NCBI GenBank assembly: GCA_024803745.1
Contig: JANJXV010000020.1
Span: 18,330,777-18,394,776 of the forward strand
Length of the DNA stretch: 64,000 bases
Source: Megascapheus bottae
Lineage: Eukaryota > Chordata > Mammalia > Rodentia > Geomyidae
Reading direction: 5' to 3'
Both the position numbers and the translations under genes were made by a program. Shown piece by piece: positions 10,558 through 23,139 of this stretch. Within the stretch, counting starts at the first letter, position 1, and every line of letters begins with the position of its first letter. The notes under the pieces are model-generated. The model did not search any database, had not been told where the DNA came from, and worked only from the letters and a program-made list of their open reading frames with translations.

Positions 10558-12524
10558 GGAGAGCTTGCGTAGCGTAAGCATCAAGACCCATATATTGTCT
10601 TTCACATCTTTGCCAATATAATCAATGTCCCAGTAGATGAGGCCAGTTCTGGATATTAGAATTCATTTTACTTTATCTCATTTATTGAAAAAAAATTCAA
10701 TGTTCTTAGAAAAAATCTCACAGACTCTTAAGAAGTCACAAAATCTGGGGATCTTGTCTGGGGCTGGTGGGTATAAATGTAAGAATAGCCATTCTCTGAT
10801 CTTAGACATGTTTTAAGAAATCCTGCAACCTAGTGCCAGAAGTGAGATTATTAAGGACCTTTGATGATGTGACTGCATCTAGAATTAAGTTCTAAGGATG
10901 GAGGTGACAGGAGACTATAATTTCTAGTAATCTGAAGAAATGGCTAGGATCATATCAGAGTTTACTTTTCAGGAAACTGTTTTTTAGACTTAGCAGTTGT
11001 AAACTATTTCAAATGACCAAGGTCTAAAGCAAATAGCTGCTTCAACATGAAATGTAAACTCTTTCAAATTACAAGATACAATCATGATTTATAGCATGCT
11101 ACTTTTATTTCATGTGTCCAATTTTCCTGAAATTGATCAATATTTTTGATATCCTGAAGAAACTTAATCTGAATAGCATACATAAATGGTCTATTTGATA
11201 ATAACTTTGTTTTGTAAATCATTGGCATTCATTTCCTTTTCTGAGTGAAAACAATATTCTTTTTGTATATGTAAAGGAGAAGAAGAAACCCAAAGGCAAG
11301 ATAAACTTGGTAAGCTGTTGAACCTTTTGGAAAGAAGAATTTGATAACCTTCTGAGATTTAAGTAGCTATCTGATTGTCTGTAGGAACAAGCTAATCAGT
11401 AGATGTGGCTCTTGTTCTTAAGCCAGATATTAAGACAGAACTGCAGCTCTGCACTTTTGTATATGTGTCCCTCTTCCATAGAAGACATTTTTTAATGACA
11501 GGAAAAATTCAAATGAAGATTTTTTGCCAGCTAGCCTTTTGTAAAGAATCACAATTCAGGAACACAGAATAAAATGTATTGTGGTCATATGGCTTCATTT
11601 GATTTCAAAATGTCTAACATTTTCCAAGTAAAAACCAGACATAGTTGATCAGTCTACACAGAAGAGACATGTCATGTGCCAGCAAGGTCCAACTGGAGTA
11701 GGTAGACCTCCAAGCAGTTTTCTCTATACATGATTTTTCTTTATTTCTGGCAAAAAATTATTTCATTTCCCCTCTTTCATTCTCAGGATAATTTACTTGC
11801 TTATCACCAACTTGGCTAGCTTCTAATCCCTTTAAGGATATTTCCAAGCAGATGATACCAAATTTAACTATGAAGTTACAGACAAAATGAACTAGTTGAT
11901 ATCATGAAGATTTCAATCATCTTAGAAAATGTTCCATGTTGCATATGCCTTTTACAAGAGAATATTTGATAACATACTATGTACTAGACAAAGTAGTTTC
12001 TATTCAATAGCTGTCCATCCCTCTATACTCAAGGGAAGGCAGAATTTCTCTCTCTAAAAATGAAGGGAATATCAATGTGGATAATCTCTTCAAAGTGCCG
12101 AGAGTGCAAAGCAGTTGCCTATAGTTGTAGAGTCTTTACTTCCATTATCTTTGCAATAGTAAAATGTAGAATATTGCCTGGCTACTGGGACAAAAATTCT
12201 CTGAAGGAAGTTAATCTAAACATTTGCCAACTTTCTCTTTAGCTTAACACTTTGAATTTCAATTCACTTGTTTAGAATAAAAGAATCAAATTATAAACAT
12301 GTTCATTCATAAAATGAGAAGTTAAAATGGCACAAAAGTAAATCATACTAGATTAAATATATACATTAGTATAAACTTTAAACACTATTATATTCTAGGG
12401 ATGTGACTCTTGCAATACAAAATTATAAATACCTAAAGACTATTAAATATAGTATTTCATGATATGAAAAGTTCTTTTCTGGGTATTTCATGCCATGTGA
12501 GAATTTATTTAATATTTAATATTA
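10558..12524. other. Single-copy intron sequence
   Basis: About 2 kb without a recognised gene or interspersed repeat. Confidence 0.5.
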
Positions 12525-12778
12525 TTAATATTTCCATTTCCTTCTAATGGTACATTATCATCCTCTCTGATGGTTAAGTAGAATTCCATTGTATATATGT
12601 ACCATATTTCCTTGATCTATTTGTTGATTGAGGGGCATCTGGCCTGATTCCGTATCTTTGCTATGGTGAATAATGCTGCAGTGAGAATGCTTGTGCTGGC
12701 GGCTTTTCTGTATCCTGGTTTGTGCTTTATTGTACAAATTTTGTGCTTTATTGTATGAATTGCTGGATCATAGGGTAG
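12525..12778 (-). mobile_element. Inverted 5' segment of an L1 (ORF2 3' part)
   Basis: Minus-strand counterpart of the L1 block encoding 'Y.MEYYAA': 'AAGTAGAATTCCATTGTATATATG', 'TGAATAATGCTGCAGTGAGAATG', 'GAATTGCTGGATCATAGGGTAG'. A short internal duplication of 'TTTGTGCTTTATTGTA' lies near 12719-12757. Orientation flips at about 12778. Confidence 0.8.
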
Positions 12779-13612
12779 CTCTGTGCAAGACCCAGAGAAA
12801 CACAGGTCACATGCTTTCCCTCATTTGTGGTAGCTAAAGTTTGTCTACAAATCTATAAATAAACACATTGATTGGTAAGAAGCAATTACAAATGAATTAA
12901 CTGAAGTAAGAGTACAAATAATACATATTTTTTGAACGACCAAGTCAAAGTTCAACCAAATTACTATCAGGAAATAGAAAGGTATAAAGATGAGGGAGGT
13001 AGAGGCAAAGGGAGAGGGTAGAAGAATGAAGGGAGGAATGGGGAGAATACAGGTGAGAATTCATTGTATATATCACAAAGTGGAGAAAAATATAGAAAGA
13101 GTAAGTTGAATGGAGGTGAAGATGTTAAAGGCATGACACAGTGAGATCGAAGAAGTGTATTATTAGGAGAGGATCACAAGAGCTCGATAGCTATGTGCAT
13201 ATGATCATATAAAATGATGCTTATCCGAATGAACTCCAAGAAACAGAAACAAGAGGTGTTTTGCTTTGTTTTGTTTTTGCACTGATTGTGGCTTTTCCCT
13301 CCACTTTATTTTATTCTTTTTTGCTGCTATGTTTTATTTCTACCCGCTCTGTTTTGTATATAAGGTTATCTGTCAAGTAGAAGAGAACACAGAAGTTATG
13401 AGACAAAGGGTTAAAAAAATTAGCTGTGATAATCACTAAACATTAAGTTGGAAACAAACTATATATCTTGGGGGAGGAGTGGTCATGAAGAAAAAAATTA
13501 AGAGAAAATGAGAGACACTGTTCAAAAAGAAATGCATTCAATACCTGACTTATGTAACTGTAACTTATGTAACTTGCACAACTTACGTAAATGTACATCA
13601 CTTTTATAATAA
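12779..13612 (+). mobile_element. L1 3' UTR, direct part of the inverted-5' L1
   Basis: Starts 'GCAAGACCCAGAGAAACACAGGTCACATG', passes the G/A-rich tract near 12985-13045, and ends 'ATACCTGACTTATGTAACTGTAACTTATGTAAC...' with ATAATAAA near 13602-13610. An older subfamily than the one at 17099, shared with 50960-51578. Confidence 0.8.
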
Positions 13613-14785
13613 ATTTTTTGTAAAAGCATGCGAGAAGTGGTTTTTATAATGCCTTAGCTGTTAATATTTTCAACCTAATCAAACTGACACTCAAGATTTA
13701 TGCTCACAACTACATATCTCTCTTTATACTCAGAACACAAATTGCAAAAGAATCAGGCAGCATGAGGTAACAACCTACCCAGAACAGTATACAGTATAAA
13801 GTTCATCAAATTTTTCTAAGTGTTTTGGACTGTGGTACAACATGGCTAATTGAATTTGAGAAAGAAAAATAACAGATAAATGAGAAATACTTTCCGTATT
13901 TCATTATAAACATATTACATTTTAAAGGTCAGATGTTATTTCATTGTATGGATTTGGGATTACTGGGCTTTAACAAGTTTATTTTGAAATTATCTTCAGT
14001 GATTATCATTGCATGATTAGTATTCACAGATGCCCTTTTGAATAATTCTTGGGGATTATTTATAATAAATATGAATAATTATTTTTATTTTATCATTAAA
14101 CATCTAAATTATAATATTTAATAACATCACATGAGAAAGCTCATTGAATTATAGCAAATATGACTTTAATAACACAAATTCTGCCATCATTACAGAAAAC
14201 AGCAGATCAACAGTTAAATCTGATTGGATGATATATAATTGGGTTATTGAGTACTAACAACCTGATATTCCTAACATTGTGAACAATGTAGTGCAAAATA
14301 CACATAATTTACTTCAAGTAGCACTATTTAATAAGGGGGCATGCGCAAATATTATAAAGAAGGTGGTACCCAGGCAGAAGAAGGAAGATGATTATTCTAA
14401 CATATGCTATCAGTCCAATAATCTTAAAAGAAACTATATATCAGTTTGGGCCAGTAAAGCACTATGATAAAATACTTTTAAAAGAAACATTTTTGGGGGG
14501 TAATAACACCCTATCCATATAGAACTAAGCATCAGAAGGTATGTTAGTAGAATGAATGATACTAAATTTTACAAAATTATACATATATAGTTATCTTCCT
14601 TATTAAGAGATATCCATTCAGATGAATTTTCTAAGCAATGTTCCATTGTCTCATAATCTCTCGGAATACATGAGAAATTGTTCACTTAACTTTGTTGCTG
14701 TTCAGAAGTAGACCTAGCATGGATAAGGATCTAGTTTCAATCTAGTACCCTAGCATCATAAGAGAACAAAAGAAATATAAAATTC
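13613..14785. other. Single-copy intron sequence
   Basis: No gene or repeat recognised. Confidence 0.5.
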
Positions 14786-14866
14786 ATTTACATATATATA
14801 TACACACATACACATACATATACACATACACATACACAAACACATACACATATATACATATATACA
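14786..14866. repeat. (CATA)n / TA-rich microsatellite
   Basis: Imperfect CATA/CACA/TATA repeats directly beside a minus-strand SINE, at the position of its A tail. Confidence 0.85.
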
Positions 14867-14867
14867 G

Positions 14868-14925
14868 TTTTTGCTTAAGGCTAGCACTCTACCACTTGAG
14901 CTACAGCTCCACTTGTGGCTATTTG

Positions 14926-14988
<63 letters not shown>

Positions 14989-15112
14989 TTTGTAGATTAT
15001 TTGAGCTAAGAGTCTCAAAAACTTCCTGCCTGAACTGGTTTTGAACCATGATCCTCAAATCTTAGCCTTCTTAGTTGCTAGGATTACAGGCATGAGCTTC
15101 CACTGCCTGGCC
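14868..15112 (-). mobile_element. 7SL/B1-type dimeric SINE split by a (GT)n tract
   Basis: 'CTAGCACTCTACCACTTGAGC' (right monomer) and 'GCTAGGATTACAGGCATGAGC..CCACTGCCTGGCC' (start of the B1-like half), minus strand. A GT microsatellite at 14924-14986 sits where the A-rich linker between monomers is expected. Confidence 0.85.
14924..14986. repeat. (GT)n microsatellite inside the SINE
   Basis: About 31 GT units with one TTT interruption at about 14940-14942. Confidence 0.95.
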
Positions 15113-15935
15113 AATTTTTAAGTAAAATAAAGACATGTTCTGCATATAAATTATTTCAAATGTAAATATCTTCCTGGAGATTCCTCAACTTTATCACAAA
15201 CTAATCTGTCATGCTGGTAACAGTAAACATTAACCACCCTTGGTTCTTAGCAATGCCAGCATCTCTAAATAGTACAGAAGAAATTATTCCAATGTGAGGT
15301 TGAAGAATAGCAAATCTATTCAACACCTCCTCCACAAATCTAGTAACACTCACATGCACTGATATTATGCCAGCTTTTGAGAAAGGAAAGCACTGGAAAG
15401 ATAGCTGTAGTTTATGTAATTATCTTTTATCATGGAGTTCTCAGGTTCGGCCTTTAAGAAGTATCTGAAGCGTTTACATTTCTAAATTTCACATACCTGA
15501 GACTTAAATTCTGTAACTTAAATTCTACTATGCTTTTAGATAATTTGCAATTTGCTAGGGTTTGTTCATCCATAACTAATTTAAAAAAACCTTATTAATA
15601 AATTGTTCTGAAACTTGACCAAATACTTTAGCTTTCTTCCTAAGTTTCATGTGATATTCTTTCCTAGCAATATTTAATTTACTTGTACTTAAACAAAATG
15701 TGGACTTCAAAAGTTTATCAAAATAACTCATTATAATAGTTTTAAGAATAAAGACCTGATTTAGCCACATAGACTCCCAGACCTTTCATAACCTGGTAGT
15801 TGTAATGCTTTACCCTGACATCACAATCTTTCTCATGTGATCCAACACTCCCAAGCATAATCCAGACACATCAATTATTTTTTTATCTGTTAATTTTTTT
15901 AATTTTTATTTATGTTTTTGGCTTTGCAAATTCTA
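15113..15935. other. Single-copy intron sequence
   Basis: No gene or repeat recognised. Confidence 0.5.
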
Positions 15936-15939
15936 GATT

Positions 15940-16022
15940 TTATTCATTGTTTTCTTTTTTTGGTATGATGTATAAAGGGGTTACAGTTACATTAGTCAGG
16001 TAGTAGGTGCATTATTTCAGAC
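15940..16022 (-). mobile_element. L1 3' end fragment
   Basis: 'GGTATGATGTATAAAGGGGTTACAGTTACATTAGTCAGGTAGTAGGTGCATTA' is the reverse complement of the L1 3' terminus. Confidence 0.6.
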
Positions 16023-17098
16023 ACAGAGATTCTTATTCTCTTGGCTCAGAATGGTCTTGCCCTCATAACCACTTGATCCATAATTCATTCAGGATACCAC
16101 TCAACTATATCAACACATGGAGAACTTATCTCTGTTTGTCTAAAGACATGGTCTAGTTTATTTCTGTATTCCTACATTAATTTCAATAGGACTTATCATG
16201 ACTTAGCTGACATGTTAGTGCTGATTTCATTAGTTATTTATGATCTCCCAGACAATCAGAATCCAGCATTTTATGAGATAATTTTAAGTCAATCAGTCCA
16301 GGCCATTTTACTTATGGTGTCCATTATTTTGGTCAAATAGCAGTATAGATGATGCAATGCTTAGCTGTGATTTACATAATGCTTAGCTGTGTTATTTATT
16401 TAAATAAGCAGATGTTGAATAAAGAAGATTACTCTGTATAATGTGGTTGACTGCCATCTAATCAGTTGAAAGCTTTTAAAAGATAAAGATTCTCCAAGAA
16501 AGCTAGAACCCAACTTTCACCGTGCATTCAGATTCATACTGCAGCATCAGCTTTACTTGCATCTTCTACACTGCTGGTCTGCTATGCAAATTAAGATTAG
16601 CAAATTCCACTGTTTATGGAACATTTCTGTCTCTGTCTCTCTCAGTCAATCTCTCCCCTCAACACATTTCTATTCATAGAAACATACAAGTAGGGTGTTC
16701 TTATATTTTATGTATATGTACATGTGTATGTAGATGTAATGAGATATTTTGGAGCTGGGACCATTGTGCAAACACAAAACTCATTTATGTTTTGTATGTA
16801 TCCTATGCATATAGCCTATAGGTCATTTAGATAATATCTTAAATTATTTTGTGTAGGAAGCAGTTATACTGTGATATCATGCTGAAATTCAAAATTTTTA
16901 GATGTTAGAATATTTCAAAGTTCAGATTTTAAAGATTAAGCACTTCCTCCTACTGGTTCTTTATTCTGAAGAATTCTGACTGAAAACATACAATTTCTAT
17001 GCAATCATTTGATATAGAAAACAATGGAACTACTACAGGTAAGTTAAATTTACCATGTTGAAAAGGAATAACAGGGGGTAAAAACAGACACATTAAAA
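16023..17098. other. Single-copy intron sequence
   Basis: No gene or repeat recognised. Confidence 0.5.
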
Positions 17099-17586
17099 AT
17101 TTAGAAAAAAATCATATTAAGTGAAGTAAGCCAGACTCAAAGGAACTTTGAGTTTCCCTCATTTGTCATAATCAGTAGAAACCTTGGGCTCTTCTAGCAG
17201 AGATTTGCAGTAGAGCAAAACCTTGATACAAAAGGCCATATAGGACGACGCTAAATGAAAGGATCTCTAAGATATAGAAACATAAGCTATATAACGGATG
17301 ATTGTTGTTCTTAATGTACTATGTTATCTCTCATCTCTTTGGCTGTCCCTTGGTTGTCTCATATTGTTACAGTATTTCACTTTGTTATCTGACATATTGT
17401 ATATATGTTTATTTGCTTATTTGAAATAGGATAGGGAAGGGGAGAAAACAAGATGAGGGGTGGGGATGGGGGAAGGGAAAATGAGATCAGGACATGAGAA
17501 ATGGAATTAATGTTTGTGAAGTAATGCACCTTCTATCTGGTGAATATAATGTAACCCTTCTATTAATTACAATAAAAAATTATGAA
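17099..17586 (+). mobile_element. L1 3' UTR, 5'-truncated
   Basis: From 'TTAGAAAAAAATCATATTAAGTGAAG' to 'CTATTAATTACAATAAAAAATTATG'. A good example of the recent L1 3' end in this window. No ORF2 remains. Confidence 0.88.
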
Positions 17587-17889
17587 AAATACACAATTCT
17601 TGAACATATCCTCAAACATATGTCAACAAGCTACAAAATTGGAGGAGAAATTTGTTAACACTTATGATTGTGGATTTTAGTATCCATGTAGTAGAGACCA
17701 AAATCTCAACAAGATTGATCAACAGATTGATGTGTGAAAGAAAAATTTCCTTAATTTGTATAAAGTGACATTGAATACATGTATATGCATTTTGAAAATG
17801 TATTTTACTGCTGAGATCAACTTATCACAGATCATTCTCTGATATAATGCCACCTAACTTGCCATTTATAAAAGTGTATTAAAAATCTA
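17587..17889. other. Single-copy intron sequence
   Basis: No gene or repeat recognised. Confidence 0.5.
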
Positions 17890-18300
17890 GGAAAAAATCA
17901 GATACAAGTAGCTTATGACTCTAATCCCAGCTATGTAGGATGGCAAGATTAGAAGGCTCACAGTTCAAGGTGGGCCTGGGCTGACGGCTCATAAGGCCTC
18001 TTCTCATTCATTGGTCATGGTGGCACATGCTTTCCATCAGATCTGGGGGAGGTAGAGAGGCTGAGATTGAGCAAATCATGGTTTCTGATTCAGACTGCAC
18101 CTCAACGGAAAAAGGTGGGCGTGGTGGTGTCATATTGGCTATAAGGGGAAAACTAAAACAGACAGATCATAGACCTGGAACACGTCCATAGGTCCAGAGG
18201 TCCTGTCTCAAAATTAACCAGCACAAGAAGGGATCTGTGGGATAACACCTGCCTAGCACGCATGAGGTGCTGAGTTCCATGCCTGGTACTGTATACCCTG
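17890..18300 (+). mobile_element. Composite of 7SL/B1-like units ending in an ID-like unit
   Basis: B1-like starts appear at about 17905 ('AGCTTATGACTCTAATCCCAGC'), 18016 ('CATGGTGGCACATGC') and 18115 ('GTGGGCGTGGTGGTG'). An ID-like 'GCCTAGCACGCATGAGGTGCTGAGTTCCATGCC' follows at 18251-18285. It could be one old multimeric SINE or a pile-up of several. Direction and homology are clear, family is not. Confidence 0.6.
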
Positions 18301-18410
18301 ACTCCCCCAAAAACGAATCAGGGAAATTAAATTCATTAGATACATTTGAAAAAGATGATCAAAGAATGTACTCACAATATAGTACAATATCACAAACAAA
18401 AAACATTATT

Positions 18411-18609
18411 GGACCTGGAGCATTGTCTAGTGGTAGAGTGCTCACCTAGCATGAACAAAGCCCTGGGTTCGATTCCTCAGTACCATGACACACAGAAAAG
18501 GCCAGAATTGGTGCTATGGCTCAAGTGGTAAAGCGCTAGCTTTGAGAAAGCCCAAAGACAGTGCCCCGCCTGAGTTCCCAGGACTGGCAAGAAAGAAACC
18601 AAAACAAAA
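18411..18609 (+). mobile_element. IDL-Geo type SINE
   Basis: Left monomer with 'GTCTAGTGGTAGAGTGC' and B box GGTTCGATTCC. Right monomer 'TGGCTCAAGTGGTAAAGCG' to 'CCCAGGACTGGCAAG', then an A-rich tail. Confidence 0.9.
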
Positions 18610-18629
18610 GAACCCAGTAAATGTGAGGA

Positions 18630-18955
18630 CCTCCAGGATAAGGAAATAAAAGCCATATAATGAATGACTATTGTTCTTAATATACTATGTTATCTCTCAT
18701 CTCTTTTGCCATCCCTTGGTTATCTCATATTGTTACAATATTTCACCTTGTTATCTGGTATATTTCATATGTGCTTAATTGGTTATTTGAAATTGGATAG
18801 GGAAGGGGGAAATCAAGATAAGCAGGGAGAAGATGGGAGGGAAATGGGGACCATGTCATGAGAAAGGGTATTAATGTTTGTGAAATTATGCACCTTTTAT
18901 CTGGTGAAAATAATGTAACCCTTCTATTAATCACAAAAAGAATCTTTAATAAAAA
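18630..18955 (+). mobile_element. L1 3' UTR, 5'-truncated
   Basis: From about 'CCTCCAGGATAAGGAAATAAAAGCC' to 'CCTTCTATTAATCACAAAAAG', ending in an A-rich stretch. It directly follows the SINE at 18411. Confidence 0.82.
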
Positions 18956-19109
18956 AAGAACCCACTACTCTACCAGATCAGAAACAATTTTACAGCAGTG
19001 CATTAGAAAATAAAATTCAATTACTGTCCAACCTGAGGTTGATATGTGATTGGAATAATATAGATAATTGAGGAAAAATTTAATTGCTTATGTGCTGTTA
19101 AAGAAAATG

Positions 19110-19460
19110 TCTTAGTAGAGCCATTCACAGTGACTAATTCCTGTGAGCCAAATTACACAGGCAAAGGTATTTGGGACAATGTCTGATCATAGAAGGCCCA
19201 CAAAATGTCAATGAAACACCCATGTCAATCAAAAGCCACATATGTTGGTGCTGGTTTGTGGTCCTCACTTCACAGGAGAAAACTGGTAGTAGGAGCTTCA
19301 TCTGAGACCAGTCAAATGTAAAAGCACAAGGCTGGGCAGGGAGTTTGGCCTAGTGGTTGAGTGCTTGCCTAGCATGCAGCAAGACCTGCATTCCTAGGTA
19401 CCAGAAAAGCACAAGGCTGGTGATATGGCTAAGGTATAAGGCTTTGAGTTTAAACCCAAC
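19110..19460 (+). mobile_element. Old 7SL/B1-like SINE region, host for an IDL insertion
   Basis: 'CATTCACAGTGACTAATTCCTGTGAGCC' and 'TGGTGCTGGTTTGTGGTCC' resemble diverged B1-like starts. 'GGTGATATGGCTAAGGTATAAGG...TTTGAGTTTAAACCC' and (AAC)n after the insertion resemble an ID-like second half. Heavily decayed. Confidence 0.5.
19336..19404 (+). mobile_element. Monomeric IDL element without tail, perfect 16-bp target duplication
   Basis: Only the left monomer is present, 'GGGAGTTTGGCCTAGTGGTTG' to 'CCTAGGTACC', with an internal loss of part of the B box (GTTCGA missing). The 16-bp AAAAGCACAAGGCTGG stands at 19320-19335 and 19405-19420 without mismatch. No right monomer and no A tail. Confidence 0.85.
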
Positions 19461-21079
19461 AACAACAACAATAAACAGTCTCACTATAAATCAAATTAGG
19501 TCTTTTACTAGATTGTTCAGTAATTGTTGCCAACTGGGTGTTCCTTCTCTGTAATATGGTAACACCTCCTGCTAATTACCATGAGCCTTGCCCTAGATGC
19601 CTGTGGCCATAATAGTTTGGGCCTTGGCTTATCACTTCTCATACTTTTTAGTTATCTAGTTTTAGTATCTATGATTTCTAGAAGAATCAAGTGTGATGGC
19701 ACAGAGTATGCCCATTCTTCCTATACTGTGCAGACTGCAAGTCCCACAGGAGCAGGGCCTACGATGCAAATTGGACAGATAAAACTTAGATCTAGGTCAA
19801 GATGAAGAAAGCACTGCAGGTCTGAGCCACCCTCAAGTGTTATCCATTATTGCAACAGAAACAACCTAGGAAGATTGTATAAATGGGTTCAGCAAGAGTG
19901 AATCTGAAAAGCAATGTGGTACAATGTAATGAAATGACCTAAGTTTCATTTTGGAGGCACATTAATTCCACACTAGTGTTTGTATTCAGAGAAACTCCTA
20001 CAGAAGCCCATTACAAGGGTCTGTGTGAGGATGTCTAGCACACAGTGCTTGGAAGCAGCAGGATTTAAAAGAAGATAGGTATATTGATAGAAGTGAACTG
20101 CTCTTGGTAGGAAAGGGAGGGAAGTGGGGCGGGTCCCTATGGAAAGAAAGTAAACATAAAACGAATAGAAATAGAAAGCGGCAGAAGCACCCACTGTTAA
20201 CAAATTAATTTGGATAAAGATAAATAGGTCCTGATGTATTATAGCTAAATGAACAAATCCAACATTATGCCAAGCATAAAGGATTTTCAAAGAAAGTAGG
20301 AGTCAAAAGCTCATCAGTAGAACAGATATAACCAAATAGGAAGGCTCATCTTTTCTTGTCACCTCCACATATATTCTTCTTTACAAATAACAAATGTATG
20401 GCACATATGGAAAATACACAAGATTATAGTTTATAAGAGCCCCAATTCCTATCTGTAGATTCATATCCACTGTACTGACACTGTACATAGATGTTGACCT
20501 ATCTCTAAATCAGTACATTGACTAGTCTATAAAAAGGTTGCACTAATAGAGTTTCACCATTAGGCCAACAAAATATGAGAAGGAATCTTAGAGATCTGGG
20601 GAAGAAAGCATGATCTGATATGCATATGTACTGTTCCAAGATGCTTAAACTCATTATTTTAAAACATTAATAGAGTGTGGATTTTCAGAATGGATGATTG
20701 TTTCTTTGCAGTATTTTTATCTGCTGATGATATTTGAACCATTTTTATTTACACTGTTTATATTACAAGTGAGAAAATATACTTATGAGCTCGATCAGAT
20801 TCAGCAAATCATATTTGAATATTGTTTGGAATTTAATTTTAGATAAATGGAACTACAGTTTATCTCAACTACCAACTGTTCAGGCTCTATTTCTAAGGTT
20901 TGTAGGCAATCAGTTCTGGGCTGATTTGCACTGCTGTTGAGCTAACAGTTCCCTTAAAGGATTATCCTATTAAAAATATCAGGTGGGCAGATTAAAGAAG
21001 ATTATGTTCCATTTTGTATATACAGACTTTTAAAAAAAGACAAATTTTGGAACTAATAGACTTTGGACCATAATTTTTA
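19461..21079. other. Single-copy intron sequence
   Basis: No gene or repeat recognised in about 1.6 kb. Confidence 0.5.
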
Positions 21080-21485
21080 TACTATATTTTTTCCATATAT
21101 TTTTATTGTAATTAATAGAAGGGTTACATTATATTCACCAGATAGAAGGTGCATTACTCCACAAACATTGATACCCTTTCTCATGTCTTAGTCCCTATTT
21201 CCCTCCCCACACCCCCGCCCCTCATCTTGTTTGCCCCCCTTCCCTATCCTGTTTCAAATAACCAAATACACATATATCCAATATATCAGATAACAAGGTA
21301 AAATACTGTAACAATATGAGACAACCAAGGGACAGAAAAAAGAGATGAGAGATAACATAGTACTTTAAGGACAACAAGCAATCATTATATGGCTTTTGTT
21401 TTTATATCTTGGAGGTCCTTTCATTTAGCATCATACTACATGCCCTATTTATCTAAGTTTTGTTCTATTGTAAATCTCTGCTACA
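21080..21485 (-). mobile_element. L1 3' UTR, 5'-truncated
   Basis: Reverse complement runs from '...GTAGCAGAGATTTACAATAGAAC' to 'CTATTAATTACAATAAAAATATATGG'. Same recent family as 17099 and 42503. Confidence 0.87.
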
Positions 21486-21800
21486 TTAATTCTTTTAGTC
21501 TAGTTCTTCATGAAGATGTGCAAGGTTCTTTGAATCTAGAGTTTCTCTTCGTCCCATCAAAATGACAATTTGGTGATGTGTCCTGATCTGTCCTTAGTTA
21601 TTGCTGTTGGGAAATGGGAAAATAGACTGATAACATGACCATTTCTAAGTAGTTCTTTTTCTTTTCCATGTGTCTACTTGAGGATCTTAGTCTTCTCAGG
21701 TAACCACCATTCACAATACAGTGCAATTTGATATAGTACACCAGCAGAGTTGGTTATGGAATTCAAATTCAATACAAGCATTTGCAGGTGTGGCCTGTGG
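21486..21800. other. Unassigned sequence trapped between two L1 tails
   Basis: About 315 bp with no recognised repeat. It has slightly more balanced base composition than its surroundings and ends directly at a plus-sense L1 terminus. Confidence 0.4.
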
Positions 21801-21840
21801 TCATCCTTCTATTAATCACAATAAAAATTATTAAAAAAAG
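21801..21840 (+). mobile_element. Very short L1 3' terminus
   Basis: 'CCTTCTATTAATCACAATAAAAATTATT' plus A7: only the last about 30 bp of the L1 3' UTR and its tail, on the strand opposite to the L1 at 21080-21485. Confidence 0.65.
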
Positions 21841-22840
21841 ATACACTGACCAAAAAGCACTGCAAATAGCACTTTTCCCTCCCCAAGGAAACTTAAACAC
21901 TGTAGGCAGTTTCCAAAACATATAACTTCGGAAACCCAACTTAGTTCCAGTATTTCATTTCTAAATGAACTCAAAAGTTCTGTACACAATATGTTATTAG
22001 TGACTTGTTTTTAGCACGAAGTTGTGTTACATCACTCTAATTTTTTTACTATTGTTTTTTTAATCTAATAGTGAATGTATGTTATTAGATTATAATAATG
22101 TATTCTTCTTAGATCCCAAACTGTTCTACCCTTTGGAAAAATTGTACTTTATTTCTTTATATAATTACATTTTTGTTCATAAAAGTATGTGTAAAAATGT
22201 CATTTGCTTATAATTTCAAAATGCCCTATAGTAGCACATGTATGTAAGTGCCATTGTATCTGCAAACATGACAGCATGGCTAACTACATGCATTCCGATA
22301 ATTTATTTTCAAGATGTTGATATATAGTTATGCTACTTATTTCTCATGATTACTACCCATGTATTTAAAGTTTTTTTGAATGTTCTTACTTAGTGTGTTG
22401 AAAATAATTTGGACTTAGCATACTAAATGTGTATATGCATGGATCTAGGGAGAATGCATTTCAAAAATGTTTGCTATATAAACACCATGTTTTTTTATTA
22501 CATCTGATGACAATAATTTCAAATTAGAAATTATTTGGGCATGTTCTATTTTTTCATTGTTTAAATACAATTGTGCACATATCTCTGTAAACAACTTCTA
22601 AGAAATATTTTGTTTATGTAAGAAAATAATTCGAATTGCTTTTTGGTTATCTACACCTACAAAGTTACAATTAAACTTCAGTATAGTACAACTATGTCAG
22701 AGATTGAAACTGCAGTGATTACTATGCTTAAAATGCTACAGGTTTATTTTACATAAGTTTATATCTTCCTGATACAGTTTTGGTAACTTAAATGCAACTA
22801 CAAATTTATTTCTTGATATTCTAGTTTACTCATTATTGGT
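21841..22840. other. Single-copy intron sequence
   Basis: AT-rich, no gene or repeat recognised. Confidence 0.5.
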
Positions 22841-23139
22841 TTCCAAATTGTTCCTAACTGGGTAGTTTTTTATCTCGTACATATTTCATCTCATCTGAGT
22901 ATTCTTCCTTCTTTTGATAAGAGTGGCTGAGGAATTATCAATTTTATATATCTTTTCAAGGGAACATCTTTTGGTTTAATTCTTTGTATAGTTCAATTTT
23001 GTCTCTATCTTGTTCAATTTTTCCTCTTAATCTTTATAATTTCCTCCCATCTGCTAGTATAGACTTTTGCTAGTCCTTATTTTCTAGAAGTTTTTGGTAC
23101 ATCATCAGACTAGCTTTTTGAAATCTTTTTTTTTGTTCT

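Noticed and set aside
14786..14986. Regular repeats suggestive of an array
   Set aside because: These are CATA and GT microsatellites around a SINE. No spacers, so not a CRISPR array, and the genome is mammalian.
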